Shown piece after piece: positions 1 to 5,422 of a DNA stretch of 5,437 nt. The stretch's first letter is position 1, and every line of letters starts with the position of its first letter. Below the pieces are notes generated by a model that worked only from the letters and a program-made list of their open reading frames with translations, had not been told where the DNA came from and did no database searches. The translations under genes were made by a program, and so were the position numbers. The DNA is taken from NCBI GenBank assembly GCA_033763735.1, contig JANRJY010000004.1, forward strand, positions 1 to 5,437, in the 5' to 3' direction. This DNA is from JANRJY01 sp033763735. Its GTDB lineage: Bacteria > Bacteroidota > Bacteroidia > Cytophagales > UBA9547.

Positions 1-66
1 CAACTGCGGGTTTGCTCACCATCCTATTTTGCCACGAATGCAATGTCGGAGGTTCTTGTACTTGAT
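1..66. other. Window edge, no supported gene, locally GC-richer
   Basis: This stretch follows the pirin stop codon. It reads visibly richer in G and C than the neighbouring genes, with words such as CTGCGGG, GCCACG and TGTCGGAGG. No start codon with a convincing frame is seen on either strand. A small imperfect hairpin is possible (TTGC at 29-32 pairing with GCAA at 40-43), too weak to call a terminator. It may be the edge of another element or of an unrelated downstream region; the window ends too soon to tell. Confidence 0.35.
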
Positions 67-79
67 TTACACTTGATTT
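60..79. repeat. 9-bp tandem direct repeat across the pirin stop codon
   Basis: ACTTGATTT occurs at 60-68 and again at 71-79, an 11-base period. On the coding (minus) strand this is AAATCAAGT-GT-AAATCAAGT. The first coding copy supplies the last codons of the pirin gene (Asn, Gln, Val), and the TAA stop lies at the start of the second copy. The repeat is seen directly. A recent 11-base duplication that created this stop is an inference; chance is also possible in AT-rich DNA. Confidence 0.5.
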
Positions 80-792
80 CCACTAAACATACCCTGTTTA
101 AAACAATTTTGGTCTTTATTCGAAACAAACAAAACTACTTCTGCACCTGTTTCTGATGTGAAATGTATTTTTGTTTCATCAAAAATTACACATTCACCTT
201 TTCCTAAGTTTATAGTATCATTCACTTTTAAACTACCCTGAAAAGTATAAAGAATAAATACTGCATTCTTTATTTGTGTCTCAGGGAGATTGTATATTTG
301 ATTATTGTTTATTGTGATGTCAAATATTTCTGTTTCGCTTGTAAAATTCAGTTTATCATTATCTTGATTTGATGCTAATAGTCTCCAAGTGTTGATACTA
401 TCTTCATTTTCCAAATCATAGAACAAGACTTGTGGCACATAATCTGCTGTCATAGGTCTAATAAAAATCTGTAAGCCTTCTAATCTGTCCACTATTTTCT
501 CTTCATGGTAAAAAACCTTCCCTGCTTTCATTAGCATTAGTTTTTTACGGCTAATCGTTTCTGTGATACCTGCTGAGTCTGTATGTATTGCTTTACCTAC
601 TCTGAAATATGACAATATTTCATCATTTATATGTGGGTGCATTTTGATAGTTGTACCGCTATGTATGTCAGCTTGGTCTATTCTTCCAATGCTACCTATT
701 CCACTATCGTTGAGACCAAGAGCATGTCCTGGATAAAGGATTGAAATATGGCTATTGCCATATTTTTGCATAAGGTCTATTTTCTGTATCAT
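67..792 (-). CDS. Pirin family protein (YhaK/YhhW-like bicupin)
   Basis: A 241-residue bicupin of the pirin family, whose members include E. coli YhhW, a quercetin 2,3-dioxygenase, and YhaK. The N-terminal cupin carries the metal-binding signature MHPHINDEILSY: His52, His54, His96 and Glu98 match the four metal ligands of human pirin in order and spacing. The C-terminal half (about 150-235) looks like the second cupin domain common in bacterial pirins and ends in the family-typical MFSGN. Length is normal for the family, so the protein appears complete. The ATG overlaps the stop of the upstream Fe-S gene by 4 nt (ATGA), indicating translational coupling and fixing the start. It is the last gene of module 2. 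All four ligands argue for an active metal centre, but the natural substrate (flavonol, quinone-like compound or none) cannot be read. No signal peptide is seen, so it is probably cytoplasmic. Confidence 0.93.
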   Translation of the reverse strand: MIQKIDLMQKYGNSHISILYPGHALGLNDSGIGSIGRIDQADIHSGTTIKMHPHINDEILSYFRVGKAIHTDSAGITETISRKKLMLMKAGKVFYHEEKIVDRLEGLQIFIRPMTADYVPQVLFYDLENEDSINTWRLLASNQDNDKLNFTSETEIFDITINNNQIYNLPETQIKNAVFILYTFQGSLKVNDTINLGKGECVIFDETKIHFTSETGAEVVLFVSNKDQNCFKQGMFSGNQV

Positions 793-1325
793 GATTGCAT
801 ACGAAGTTTATCAAGCATTTCATTGGTCAAAGGCTCAGAACTAATACCGTAACCATTTACCAAAACACCTTTCATTTTATATTTTTCAGAAGATATAGCA
901 TATAAAATACTTTCGTCAGCTGGGTCAGTATTTCCTTCAAAGCGGAAGAATTTGTCAATTTGAAATTCATTATGAAAAATTTTATATGCTCCATTCCTAC
1001 ATTCAATGCAGTTTTGTTTCAAATTAAAATCTTCAGTGTAACCTTGTTTTCTTAAGCCTTCTATGGCTTCAGTTAGTGTTTCGTAGTTTTCCATTGTTTG
1101 CTTGTTTTTGAAATAGTAACTCAATGCACCAGACGGGCATTTGTCTATAGTATCCTTAATTTTTTCGGTAGTACTTGCTTCGGGTTTAATCCAAGGCTTT
1201 TCTTTGGGTTGAAAAACATCAGGGTTGTTTTGCACACACACACCCGAATGAATGCACTTCCCCGATTGCCACACAATGGTAATTTCACCGTTAGTGTATT
1301 CTTTTGTGATGTTATTTTTGTCCAT
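789..1325 (-). CDS. YjdI-type (4Fe-4S) mono-cluster protein fused to a Bacteroidota CxxC domain
   Basis: A 178-residue two-domain protein. Residues about 5-72 form the divergent 4Fe-4S mono-cluster domain (Fer4_19, E. coli YjdI type): the motif CIHSGVC gives Cys24 and Cys30, and CPSGALSYY gives Cys63, with the typical PKEKPWIKP between them. Residues about 78-175 match, from memory, a small Bacteroidota family usually annotated 'phosphoribosylpyrophosphate synthetase' without biochemical support. Hallmarks are GYTEDFNL, Cys106-x-x-Cys109, RFEGNTDPADES, ILYAISS and a C-terminal PLTNEMLDKL. It lacks the PRPP-binding and flexible-loop features of real ribose-phosphate pyrophosphokinase, so that name should not be taken literally. 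Domain 2 begins at an in-frame Met78 (ATG at 1092-1094), suggesting fusion of two once separate genes or an internal start. It lies 17 nt after the acetyltransferase gene and overlaps pirin by 4 nt. YjdI and YjdJ (the preceding GNAT type) are also neighbours in E. coli. The role is probably redox or electron transfer; the partner is unknown. Confidence 0.88.
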   Translation of the reverse strand: MDKNNITKEYTNGEITIVWQSGKCIHSGVCVQNNPDVFQPKEKPWIKPEASTTEKIKDTIDKCPSGALSYYFKNKQTMENYETLTEAIEGLRKQGYTEDFNLKQNCIECRNGAYKIFHNEFQIDKFFRFEGNTDPADESILYAISSEKYKMKGVLVNGYGISSEPLTNEMLDKLRMQS

Positions 1326-1342
1326 AATTAAAATGATTTAGG

Positions 1343-1621
1343 TTAAAGTACATCTTGAATTTCTGGTATTTTTTGGAAAACACTATTGACAAAAGGGCAA
1401 AGGGGAATGATTTTAATGCCTCTTGCCCTTGCAAAATCAACGGCTTTCATCACCATTTGTTTGCCTGCATTTTTACCTTTCAAAACCTCATTTACTTCCG
1501 TGTGGTCCATGATGATACGCTCAGTACCAGCCCAAGTATAAGTCATTTCGGCTTCTTGATTGTCATTTTCGAGAATATAGAATTTTCCTTTTTTACCATT
1601 GTCTTCTTGCAAAACTTCCAT
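1343..1621 (-). CDS. Small GNAT N-acetyltransferase (YjdJ/NATD1-like)
   Basis: A 92-residue protein of the short GNAT_acetyltr_2 family (COG2388, related to E. coli YjdJ and human NATD1). The GNAT core is seen as the beta strand MTYTWAG (26-32), the family motif HTEV (40-43), then the pyrophosphate-binding loop LKGKNAGKQMV (47-57) that contacts acetyl-CoA. It ends in the characteristic IIPLCPF (71-77) and a closing PEIQDVL. Cys75 is the strongly conserved family cysteine. In the loop, Asn51 stands where many relatives have glycine. The length is normal: this family is much shorter than standard GNATs. The start ATG follows the OsmC stop after one base (TAA-T-ATG), so translation is almost certainly coupled. 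Its acetyl acceptor is unknown in the family as a whole. Co-occurrence with YjdI, OsmC and pirin suggests a shared stress or detoxification role, which is inference. Confidence 0.9.
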   Translation of the reverse strand: MEVLQEDNGKKGKFYILENDNQEAEMTYTWAGTERIIMDHTEVNEVLKGKNAGKQMVMKAVDFARARGIKIIPLCPFVNSVFQKIPEIQDVL

Positions 1622-1622
1622 A

Positions 1623-2030
1623 TTAAACTGTAGTGTTAATCGTGATTTGGTTTTCTAAAATTTTTGAAACAGGGCACTTCTTGGCAATAATTAGCAAACG
1701 CTCTTTTATCATTGCATCATTCAAGTTTGGAAAGAAAATTTCCCTTTTGATAATGGTATGCAAGGGGTTTTGCTCTTGCCGCATATTCAAAATTACTCTT
1801 ATTTCAGGAATATACCAACTTTTTCTGCTAATATACATTCGCAATGTTGAAAGTGTGCAACCAGCCAAAGACGCTAACAATGTTGTATAGGGGTCTGGTC
1901 CTAAGTCCTTACCTTCAATGCTTTCAGGCTCATCCATTATGAGTGTACCATTACGCCAAACTACTTCCACATAATACTTTTGTTCGCCAATGGTGGCTAC
2001 AATATCCTTTTCTAACAGATTGTTCGCCAT
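1623..2030 (-). CDS. OsmC family protein (thiol peroxidase-like)
   Basis: A 135-residue OsmC/Ohr-superfamily protein; characterised members reduce organic hydroperoxides using a reactive cysteine pair. Both cysteines are present: Cys58 in SLAGCTLST, preceded by the typical GPDPYTTLLASL, and Cys119 in AKKCPVSKIL near the C-terminus. The whole expected fold length is covered, so the protein looks intact and probably catalytic. The ATG at 2028-2030 is preferred; an in-frame TTG two codons upstream (2034-2036) would add only Met-Lys and sits against the previous stop. It begins 6 nt after the SnoaL-like gene's TGA and ends 1 nt before the acetyltransferase ATG, placing it in the core of a tight operon. 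The sequence looks closer to the general OsmC/YhfA-like group than to Ohr, but I cannot settle the subfamily by eye. It is expected to be cytoplasmic. Confidence 0.93.
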   Translation of the reverse strand: MANNLLEKDIVATIGEQKYYVEVVWRNGTLIMDEPESIEGKDLGPDPYTTLLASLAGCTLSTLRMYISRKSWYIPEIRVILNMRQEQNPLHTIIKREIFFPNLNDAMIKERLLIIAKKCPVSKILENQITINTTV

Positions 2031-2036
2031 TTTCAA

Positions 2037-2435
2037 TCACTTGTATATTGGTGTGGTATCAATAAAAATTTGAATAGATGTTGCCAAACCTTCATCATTT
2101 CGTTTGATAATAGTTACACAAGGAATTTGAACTATTTTGTTGTCTTTTCTGGTGTAATCAATCATTGCTTCGGCAGCGAAATGTAAGTCGTTACCCAAAA
2201 CATTCAAAAATGAATGGTCTAAACCATTGATGGTTTCCCAAAAATGCTTGATTCCACCAATAATCTCATTGTTGCATTGTACAATTGGGTTGTTTCCAAA
2301 CTGTAATTGGCAGTCGGAAGCTAGAAAACTTCTGTACTTTTCTGCATCCATGGAATCAACTGCAAGGTATTTTTCTTTTAGCCAATTTAAGGCTTCATCT
2401 GATATTTGAACCGTTTGAATATAATTTATTCTCAT
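2037..2435 (-). CDS. SnoaL/NTF2-like protein (first gene of module 2)
   Basis: A 132-residue protein with the cone-shaped NTF2/SnoaL fold pattern. An N-terminal helix pair (about 13-38: LKEKYLAVDSMDAEKYRSFL) is followed by the strand SDCQLQFGN, which is typical of this superfamily. Then come the helix IGGIKHFWETINGL and three long strands ending in IQIFIDTTPIY. The superfamily includes polyketide cyclases, ketosteroid isomerase, hydrolases and many non-catalytic ligand-binding proteins. Polar residues that could line the pocket include Asp41, Asp73 and His74, but no family-specific catalytic set is recognisable. It starts 71 nt after the SDR gene, the largest gap within the eight-gene series, and ends 6 nt before OsmC. 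It therefore probably leads the downstream operon. It is clearly different in sequence from the other SnoaL-like protein in this window, so a recent duplication is unlikely. Substrate unknown. Confidence 0.82.
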   Translation of the reverse strand: MRINYIQTVQISDEALNWLKEKYLAVDSMDAEKYRSFLASDCQLQFGNNPIVQCNNEIIGGIKHFWETINGLDHSFLNVLGNDLHFAAEAMIDYTRKDNKIVQIPCVTIIKRNDEGLATSIQIFIDTTPIYK

Positions 2436-2465
2436 TTTTATATTGTTTTAAAATGTTGCTATTTA

Positions 2466-2497
2466 AAGAAGTATTTCGTGAGAGTATTATGGTCAAT
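2466..2497 (-). promoter_or_regulatory. Possible promoter for module 2
   Basis: On the minus strand an ATTG (2494-2497), 20 bases, then TACTTCTT (2466-2473) resemble the Bacteroidota -33/-7 arrangement (TTTG, about 19-21 bases, TAnnTTTG), with two mismatches in the -7 element. It sits in the 71-base gap about 30 nt before the SnoaL-like start. In AT-rich DNA such a match is easily random. It would let module 2 be transcribed separately from module 1. Confidence 0.3.
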
Positions 2498-2506
2498 CAT
2501 GAAATA

Positions 2507-3205
2507 TTATATTTTTTTGAGTAAGTGCTGCACTACGTTTGTCTGGTCCTTGTCCACAAGATCAAGTATATAGTTGCCTATTTCTTCAGGAAAATACCAA
2601 TCATCCTGCCCATGTCCATATTTTAATCTATCACGAGTTTTCATAGGACCTAAGATAAGTTCATAGACTTTAATTCCTGTCCTATTGACTTCTTCTGCCA
2701 ATGTAAGTATCATGGATTTTTGTGCAGCAGCTGTGAGAGCAACTGGTCCTGCTGTTGGGTAGGGTTGCTCGGCACTAAATCCGTTGATATGAAAGTAAAA
2801 ACTATGTTGAGGATTTAGTAAAGGTATCAAGGTTTTAATGGCTAGGAAATGACAGATTAGGTTATCATTAAGAATACGATTCCAATCCTCCATAGGATAG
2901 TTATATAAGGGAAAGCCTTGATGCCAACCTCCTAATGAAACTACGGCAAGGTCAATTAATTTGAAATTTTCTTGTAAAAAATCCGAGAGGTGATTTGCAC
3001 TTTCAGGTTCATTGACAGAGCCAAGGTGCAACATGAGTTCACCTGTTTTTATGTCGGCTACATAGTCTTTGAGGCGATTAAGCTTGATTTGATTGCGTGA
3101 GGGTACAATTACCAAAGCACCTTCTTGGAGTAAAGCACGTACAATACCTTCTCCTACTCCACCTGTTCCTCCCAGTACAATTGTTATTTTTTGGTCTAAT
3201 TTCAT
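2507..3205 (-). CDS. Divergent SDR-family protein lacking the catalytic tyrosine
   Basis: A 232-residue single-domain Rossmann protein of the short-chain dehydrogenase/reductase family. The N-terminal VLGGTGGVGEG (10-20) is the dinucleotide-binding GxxxGxG loop, with Leu for the usual leading Thr. Ser36-Arg37 after the second beta strand suggests NADP(H) preference. Asn115 and Ser144 fall at the usual catalytic Asn and Ser positions, and GPMKTR (186-191) fits the post-beta-6 PG loop. The expected YxxxK reads Ala-Ala-Ala-Gln-Lys around Lys163: the lysine is kept but the tyrosine is replaced by alanine at 159. The NNAG motif is also altered (SLGG, 90-93). The ATG at 3203-3205 was chosen because the first strand begins about five residues later. 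A longer in-frame start at 3250 would add 15 hydrophobic residues and overlap the previous gene. It lies 29 nt after the SnoaL-like stop. It may be a cofactor-binding sensor or a reductase with a relocated acid; classical SDR catalysis is doubtful. Confidence 0.85.
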   Translation of the reverse strand: MKLDQKITIVLGGTGGVGEGIVRALLQEGALVIVPSRNQIKLNRLKDYVADIKTGELMLHLGSVNEPESANHLSDFLQENFKLIDLAVVSLGGWHQGFPLYNYPMEDWNRILNDNLICHFLAIKTLIPLLNPQHSFYFHINGFSAEQPYPTAGPVALTAAAQKSMILTLAEEVNRTGIKVYELILGPMKTRDRLKYGHGQDDWYFPEEIGNYILDLVDKDQTNVVQHLLKKI

Positions 3206-3234
3206 GGCAAATTTATGTTTGATTATTAGGATGC

Positions 3235-3621
3235 TTAGGCAAAAACCCAATCTGTAATTTCAGGGGATGCCTCATAAATCGTAATTCTCTGAATCACATT
3301 GTGTTCAAAATAATACTCAATTACCCTATCAAAATAATGTCTTTGCCCTTGTTTTTCGGCTGATTCTTGAGCTATTAAAATTACTCGGGTATCACTTTCA
3401 AGCCAATCTTGCTTTTTTTCCAGTTTGTACGAAAAGCCCGTAAGCTCTAACATAGCTTTGAAAGCTGCAAAAAATGCTGGTATTCCTTTGTGTTTACCTG
3501 TGAGTTGGTTTTTGCCTCCCATTACGAGACTGATGTCTTCGGAGAGAAAAGAAGCTGCTTTTTCTACATTACCTTCATAAGCAGCCTGAATGTATTGCTG
3601 CACTAAATTTATTTTTTGCAT
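3235..3621 (-). CDS. SnoaL/NTF2-like protein (module 1)
   Basis: A 128-residue SnoaL-like/NTF2-superfamily protein, near the usual 120-140 length for single-domain members. Order of elements: helix INLVQQYIQAAYEGN (4-18), helix VEKAASFL, strand DISLVMGG (29-36), helix HKGIPAFFAAFKAML, then the long sheet. The sheet includes RVILIAQESAE and HYFDRVIEYYF, with the closing strand ITIYE. The RVIEYYFEHNVIQRITIYE region is a typical superfamily ending. Such proteins act as small-molecule cyclases, isomerases or binding pockets; the catalytic residues here cannot be assigned. It starts 34 nt after the NAD(P)H-binding protein and its stop lies 29 nt before the preferred start of the SDR gene, so it belongs to the same transcription unit. 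Pairing with two nucleotide-dependent folds suggests a shared small-molecule substrate, which is inference. Confidence 0.85.
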   Translation of the reverse strand: MQKINLVQQYIQAAYEGNVEKAASFLSEDISLVMGGKNQLTGKHKGIPAFFAAFKAMLELTGFSYKLEKKQDWLESDTRVILIAQESAEKQGQRHYFDRVIEYYFEHNVIQRITIYEASPEITDWVFA

Positions 3622-3655
3622 AATTTATAAGTTAAATCAGAAATTATTGTTGGGA

Positions 3656-4291
3656 TTAATAACTAATAGCTACTATGTCTCTTAAAAATTCTTTTCGAGT
3701 GATTTCCTCTACAATGAAATGAGCTAGGTCAGAACGGGAAAGGTCTTTGTCGTCTATGAAATTTTTACCACGAGACAATCTATATTGTTTTTTAAGTGTA
3801 CCATTTGTAAGATAAGGAGGTCTAACAATAGTCCAATCCAGATTACTAGCTTTGATGCTAGCCTCCATAATACGCATGTCGGCGTACATCTTCTCTAGAA
3901 AAAAAGGCTTGAGGAGGTATTTAAAAAACCAAGGTTCTCCTGGAGATGGCTCTACACCCCCCGAAGAAACTACGATAAATCGCTGAATATTTGTTTGTTT
4001 GAGTGCTTCTATAATATTGGCAGTACCTTTAGAATAGATTTCGTGGGGTTTGCGCGCTTTCCAGATACCAGAAATACCTACTGAAGATATGACCAAATCA
4101 GTGCCTTGAATTACATTGGCAATAGAATTTTTATCAAAAACATTTCCTGATAGTACTCTTAGATTTGGGTGAGAAATGGGAAGCATACTCGGATTACGAG
4201 CCATTGCTGTCACATGGTAATTTTTTGCCAAAGATTGGCGGACAATTTCTTGACCTGTGCCTCCAGTAGAACCTAATACGCTGATATGCAT
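3656..4291 (-). CDS. NAD(P)H-binding protein, atypical SDR (BLVRB/NmrA-like)
   Basis: A 211-residue atypical SDR of the NAD(P)H-binding (NAD_binding_10) group. The N-terminal LGSTGGTGQE (6-15) has the GxxGxxG spacing of extended/atypical SDRs at Gly7, Gly10 and Gly13. Arg32 in MARNP after strand 2 points to NADP(H). The later elements GNVFD (50-54), ISSVG, FIVVSSGG and the WTIVRPPYL segment follow the family order. The ending DLAHFIVEEI resembles human biliverdin reductase B (flavin reductase), as I remember its sequence. It has no YxxxK, which is normal for this subfamily. Plausible roles are flavin or quinone reduction, or a redox-sensing NmrA-like function. It is the first gene after the best promoter in the window, with a leader of roughly 50 nt, and stands directly downstream of the AraC regulator, making it the likeliest regulated target. 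Start ATG at 4289-4291 directly precedes the first strand. Confidence 0.9.
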   Translation of the reverse strand: MHISVLGSTGGTGQEIVRQSLAKNYHVTAMARNPSMLPISHPNLRVLSGNVFDKNSIANVIQGTDLVISSVGISGIWKARKPHEIYSKGTANIIEALKQTNIQRFIVVSSGGVEPSPGEPWFFKYLLKPFFLEKMYADMRIMEASIKASNLDWTIVRPPYLTNGTLKKQYRLSRGKNFIDDKDLSRSDLAHFIVEEITRKEFLRDIVAISY

Positions 4292-4348
4292 AAATTTAGA
4301 TGAATAATTTTAGAAATTTAAAAATAAGGTTTTTCAAGATTATATATG

Positions 4349-4378
4349 CAAAGATAAATTCTAAGGAGTAGCTTCTAA
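4349..4378 (-). promoter_or_regulatory. Bacteroidota-type promoter for module 1
   Basis: On the minus strand TATCTTTG (4349-4356) matches the Bacteroidota -7 consensus TAnnTTTG at every fixed position. Nineteen bases upstream lies TTA (4376-4378), a weak -33 element in place of TTG. Transcription would begin near 4342, giving a leader of about 50 nt before the NAD(P)H-binding gene. A weak -33 next to repeats fits a promoter that needs an activator. The match is seen; activity is inferred. Confidence 0.6.
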
Positions 4379-4380
4379 GG
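4359..4380 (-). repeat. Tandem CCTTAGAA direct repeat, candidate AraC-regulator operator
   Basis: CCTTAGAA occurs perfectly twice on the minus strand, at 4373-4380 and 4359-4366, 14 bases apart start to start. The second copy ends two bases before the -7 element and the first overlaps the weak -33. A shorter CCTTA sits upstream at 4385-4389. Direct repeats beside or over the -35 region are typical of AraC-family activator sites, and an AraC-type gene ends 15 bases upstream of the first copy. Binding is inferred; the period is shorter than the roughly 21 bases of classical AraC sites. Confidence 0.45.
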
Positions 4381-4395
4381 GTAATAAGGTAGGTA

Positions 4396-5307
4396 TTAAA
4401 GGTAAATTTGGTGTTTTTTTCTGTAAGCAATTGGTGTAAGTCCTGTATATCTTTTAAAAAACTTGTTAAAATAAGAAGGGTCTTCGAAGTGAAGTTGATA
4501 AGCTATTTCCGCTACAGTCAAAGGCGTTTGAAATAGTAAACTCTTTGCTTCGCATAAAATGACATTTTTAATCATCATACCTGGAGACTGTCTAAAGTAT
4601 TGGCTGACGACTTTCTCAAGATGCTTAGTGCTGATATGAAGCTCCTGAGCGTAATAATCTAAGTTTTGTTTGTTAATTGCTTGTTTTTCAATCAATATTT
4701 TAAAAAGAATTGCCAGTTCTTCGGACCTATTTTGTGCAGGAGGGTTATCAAAACTGTCAAAACGCAAGTCAAATACTTTTTGAACTTTGAGTAAAATAGT
4801 TTGTAAATAAGCTAATACCAATTCACTTCCTTTACCTTGATTTTGATAAAATTCATGATACATTTGCTCGAATAATTCTTGGAATCTGCTTACTTCATAA
4901 GGTTCAAGAGGAATCACCTTGGGTGTGAAGCGAGCAAAAAATTTATACTTTTTCTCAATTTGCACATTAAGCGAACTCCAATTGAGTAACTCAGGTTTAA
5001 ACATGCACAATAACCCTTTCCAAGCTCCTACACGTTTCCATTCCCTAAGTTGCCCTTCTGTTGCACAATAAATATGTGGCTGATTATAAAGTTGATATGA
5101 ACTATCATTTAATGAAGTATTGATATCTGCCTGTTGTATCAGTCCAATTTCATAAAACATATTCCGATGAGGAGGCATTTCAGTACGGATGCTTTTTAAC
5201 GTATCTTCGCCTCTAAATATATGTAGAGAAGGCTCTGATGTTCTTAAAGGAGAGTTGATAGCTTGATGTAGGTCATTTATTTCTTGAAAGACAGATACTT
5301 TAAACAT
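4396..5307 (-). CDS. AraC-family transcriptional regulator
   Basis: A 303-residue regulator. The N-terminal ~190 residues look like a ligand-sensing domain of the cupin-like kind seen in many Bacteroidota AraC proteins, including a PPHRNMFYEIG segment (45-55). The C-terminal ~100 residues form the DNA-binding domain with two helix-turn-helices. The first lies about 216-236 (YYAQELHISTKHLEKVVSQY). The second, about 264-286, carries the AraC signature VAEIAYQLHFEDPSYFNKFF and ends in YTGLTPIAYRKKH. Length and domain order are typical, and both helix-turn-helices look intact. It is on the same strand as, and 104 bases upstream of, module 1, whose promoter carries direct repeats, so it probably controls those genes and may also be partly co-transcribed with them. 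No terminator hairpin is visible after its TAA. The inducer is unknown; by context it could be an electrophile or aromatic compound. Confidence 0.95.
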   Translation of the reverse strand: MFKVSVFQEINDLHQAINSPLRTSEPSLHIFRGEDTLKSIRTEMPPHRNMFYEIGLIQQADINTSLNDSSYQLYNQPHIYCATEGQLREWKRVGAWKGLLCMFKPELLNWSSLNVQIEKKYKFFARFTPKVIPLEPYEVSRFQELFEQMYHEFYQNQGKGSELVLAYLQTILLKVQKVFDLRFDSFDNPPAQNRSEELAILFKILIEKQAINKQNLDYYAQELHISTKHLEKVVSQYFRQSPGMMIKNVILCEAKSLLFQTPLTVAEIAYQLHFEDPSYFNKFFKRYTGLTPIAYRKKHQIYL

Positions 5308-5332
5308 ATTTAATTCTACTTTGTCAGTTTAA

Positions 5333-5352
5333 CAATAATTGTAAAATTATTG
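5333..5352. repeat. 8-bp perfect inverted repeat upstream of the regulator gene
   Basis: CAATAATT (5333-5340), GTAA, then AATTATTG (5345-5352) form a perfect palindromic arm pair, 25 bases before the AraC-family ATG. It could be an operator in the leader or merely AT-rich coincidence: every base in the arms except the outermost C and G is A or T. Too weak as a terminator because it lacks GC pairs and a T-run. Confidence 0.35.
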
Positions 5353-5414
5353 ATAAATTAGCAAATGAAAGTATATAATAAAAAAATTACTCTTCGGCTC
5401 GTGTCTTAACAAAC

Positions 5415-5422
5415 CAAAATTA
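5415..5422 (-). promoter_or_regulatory. Possible -7 element for the AraC-family gene
   Basis: TAATTTTG on the minus strand matches TAnnTTTG fully. The corresponding -33 would fall beyond the window edge, so it cannot be checked. The leader to the ATG would be about 100 nt. The rest of the 5308-5437 upstream region is AT-rich and shows no supported gene. Confidence 0.25.

Noticed and set aside
789..1094. A true ribose-phosphate pyrophosphokinase activity for the second domain of the fusion.
   Set aside because: The domain is about 100 residues and lacks the PRPP-binding motif and the length of real PRPP synthetases; the family name appears to be an annotation error.
1233..1243. Short CA/GT dinucleotide run within the codons around Cys30 of the Fe-S domain, as a possible phase-variation site.
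   Set aside because: Only five and a half units, and the codons are explained by the conserved Val-Cys-Val sequence; too short to claim slippage.
1355..1633. Plus-strand open frame of 92 codons opposite the acetyltransferase gene, and similar plus-strand frames at 1098-1331, 1633-1890, 2227-2409 and 2285-2524.
   Set aside because: All lie opposite strongly recognisable minus-strand genes and their translations show no domain pattern; they are shadows.
3206..3250. N-terminal hydrophobic extension of the SDR protein as a signal or membrane anchor.
   Set aside because: The Rossmann first strand begins just after the internal ATG at 3205; the 15-residue extension overlaps the previous gene and is probably untranslated.
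2037..3621. The two SnoaL-like genes as a tandem duplication.
   Set aside because: They share only fold-level features by eye; no common run of residues suggests recent duplication.
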